From: Planctomycetota bacterium
Lineage (GTDB): Bacteria; Planctomycetota; B129-G9
Direction of reading: 5' to 3'
DNA: 6,457 bases
NCBI GenBank assembly: GCA_030607235.1
Contig: JAUWEX010000073.1
Location: 1-6,457 of the forward strand
Positions 5,120 through 6,457 of this stretch are shown here, piece by piece (position 1 is the first letter of the stretch; each line of letters starts with the position of its first letter). The notes beneath the pieces were generated by a model. The model was not told the origin of the DNA, did no database searches, and saw nothing but the letters and a program-made list of their open reading frames with translations. The translations under genes and the position numbers were made by a program.

Positions 5120-6457
5120 ATGATTGAAAGCCCACAAACGCCTCCCAAACGAAATTTGATGCTGGAAAAACAGCAGCGGTTTTTTGTGCTGGCCTCGGTT
5201 ACCGGCGCGGCAGCGATCGGAGCGGTGCTTTTGCTGGCGATTCTCGTGCTCAACCGTTTCGCGGGAGCGCAGCAAGCCTACCAATCCATGATCCTCAAAG
5301 CGAACGTCCACGTAGAGACCGAAAAGATAAAAACCGTCCCCGACGACATCTCCGTGGGTATAAAGGCGGCGGGGCCGAGCGAGGGCGAGATGCAGGGTAA
5401 TCTTATGGAACCCGACGTCATGGGCGATACGATGGATCGTTCCACCGACGACCTCGAAGCGGGCTCGAGCATTAGGATGCCGGAGTCGTCTTTCTCGGAC
5501 CACATGCCCGATATCGACCTCTCCCGCAGCCCCACCAGCGGCAGCGGTTCTCTGCCGGCGAGAGGCTCGGAAAAATGGGGCGGGCCGTCGGATACCGGCA
5601 GCGGCGGCGGCGCCGGCACGGGCCACGGCATAAGGGGCGGCGCGGGCGACATGGGTCGGGGCCTGGGTGCGCTGGCGGGCGACCGCGACATCCTGTTGAT
5701 ATGGGTGCTGGATTCGTCGGCCAGCATGTTCGGCAAAATCGAGCAGATGAAGCGGGAAATCACCGTTCTCTTCAAGTCCTACGACAGGCGAATGGCGATG
5801 ATCGTCATTTCGTTCGACAGCGAGCCGGTCAGCATAATCAGCAAGCCGACGAACCAGGTTCGGGAGGTTATCGCGGCCTTTGACAAGGTAAAGGCGGAGG
5901 GCAGGAAAAGGCGGATTGACGAAATCAACTACTATTTGAAAAACCTAAAACTCCATCCTGACGCGGGTGTGGAAAACACAATGAAGGCCATACAATATGC
6001 GGCCAGAATGCGCTCGAACTCTCGGCGAAAAGTCGTAATAGCGCTTATGACCGACGAAGTCGGAAATGATTCCAACGAAAGGAACGCCATGCACACTCTG
6101 GCGGATCTCAAACGCGGCGAGATTTCTTTCTTCGTGTTCGGGCCGCAACCGAACCTGAAAAAAAACGTAATTACGACTACGACATCTGTCTCCCACCAGA
6201 GTTTCAAAGAAAACGGAGTCCCCGGCGGCAAGGTCAACGTCCGCGCGCAATCCGATCGCGGCAGCGCCATGCCGACGGAAGAACCGGTAACTTTCCGGTG
6301 GGGCATTTTGTCTCCGAAGATGACCACCGCCGCAAGAGCGACTTATCCCTCCGGTCTGGGGCCGTATTACCTGAGCCAGTTGGTCGAGGGCACCGGCGGC
6401 AAATACTACTTCTTCGCAGGCTCCGGCAGCCCTACCTCGCGATTCAAGCCGATCTAC
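5120..6457 (+). CDS. Membrane-anchored von Willebrand factor A domain protein (3' end missing)
   Basis: The frame runs from ATG 5120 to the right edge without a stop, giving 446 visible residues. Residues 1-20 are basic and should be cytoplasmic, and 21-44 (FFVLASVTGAAAIGAVLLLA onward) form one membrane segment. Residues 50-137 are polar and low in structure, and 138-186 are a Gly/Ser-rich linker. A vWA domain starts near 189 with ILLIWVLDSSASM. The MIDAS metal site has D198, S200 and S202, a probable Thr at 287 (GVENT), and Asp312 in IALMTDE. The usual Asp-Gly is Asp-Glu here. The domain should lie outside the cytoplasm, where vWA folds usually bind protein partners through a divalent metal. 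The start is supported by GAGG at 5108-5111, by TATAAT at 5064-5069 and by an in-frame stop at 5066-5068. Which vWA subfamily it belongs to is not clear, and the C-terminal part is unseen. Confidence 0.9.
   Translation, partial: MIESPQTPPKRNLMLEKQQRFFVLASVTGAAAIGAVLLLAILVLNRFAGAQQAYQSMILKANVHVETEKIKTVPDDISVGIKAAGPSEGEMQGNLMEPDVMGDTMDRSTDDLEAGSSIRMPESSFSDHMPDIDLSRSPTSGSGSLPARGSEKWGGPSDTGSGGGAGTGHGIRGGAGDMGRGLGALAGDRDILLIWVLDSSASMFGKIEQMKREITVLFKSYDRRMAMIVISFDSEPVSIISKPTNQVREVIAAFDKVKAEGRKRRIDEINYYLKNLKLHPDAGVENTMKAIQYAARMRSNSRRKVVIALMTDEVGNDSNERNAMHTLADLKRGEISFFVFGPQPNLKKNVITTTTSVSHQSFKENGVPGGKVNVRAQSDRGSAMPTEEPVTFRWGILSPKMTTAARATYPSGLGPYYLSQLVEGTGGKYYFFAGSGSPTSRFKPIY

Noticed and set aside
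5072..5775. Minus-strand open frames opposite the vWA gene
   Set aside because: They are antisense to a well-supported vWA coding region and are biased to Arg/Pro/Ala. No promoter or SD site supports them.

Overview
The window is bacterial chromosomal DNA of fairly high GC (roughly 55-60% by eye). It comes from a Gram-negative-type or otherwise lipoprotein-sorting organism: there is a lipobox signal peptide, there are Shine-Dalgarno sites, and there are sigma70-like promoters. A loose gene layout, a glycine-rich membrane-anchored vWA protein and dispersed palindromic repeats would suit a planctomycete/PVC-type or related uncultured lineage. That is only an impression, because no marker gene is present.

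Layout. Bases 2-2658 (+) hold a TldD/TldE metalloprotease operon. tldD is cut by the left edge, and tldE starts in a TAATG overlap with it. Bases 2659-3297 are a 639-base non-coding gap between convergent genes, packed with repeats. It holds three copies of one structured repeat family (copy A inverted at the 3' end of tldE; copies B and C in direct orientation, with C abutting the stop of the opposing gene), a perfect 16-bp inverted repeat, and a 24-bp near-perfect inverted repeat 112 bases long in total. Bases 3298-4849 (-) hold a probable two-gene unit: a 76-residue protein of unknown function, then a beta-propeller lipoprotein. A good sigma70-like promoter at 4918-4945 would drive both. 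Bases 4850-5119 are a divergent control region with one promoter for each direction and several palindromes. From 5120 (+) runs a membrane-anchored von Willebrand factor A protein, cut by the right edge after 446 codons.

How the genes fit together. TldD and TldE form one heteromeric zinc protease, so their coupling is functional. Nothing in the sequence links them to the right-hand genes. The lipoprotein and the vWA protein are both predicted to sit outside the cytoplasm on envelope anchors and share a divergent promoter region, so they may be co-controlled; this is inference. No CRISPR array, tRNA, rRNA, transposase gene or obvious defence system was seen. The least explained part of the window is the repeat cluster, which seems to have supplied the last residues and stop codon of tldE.
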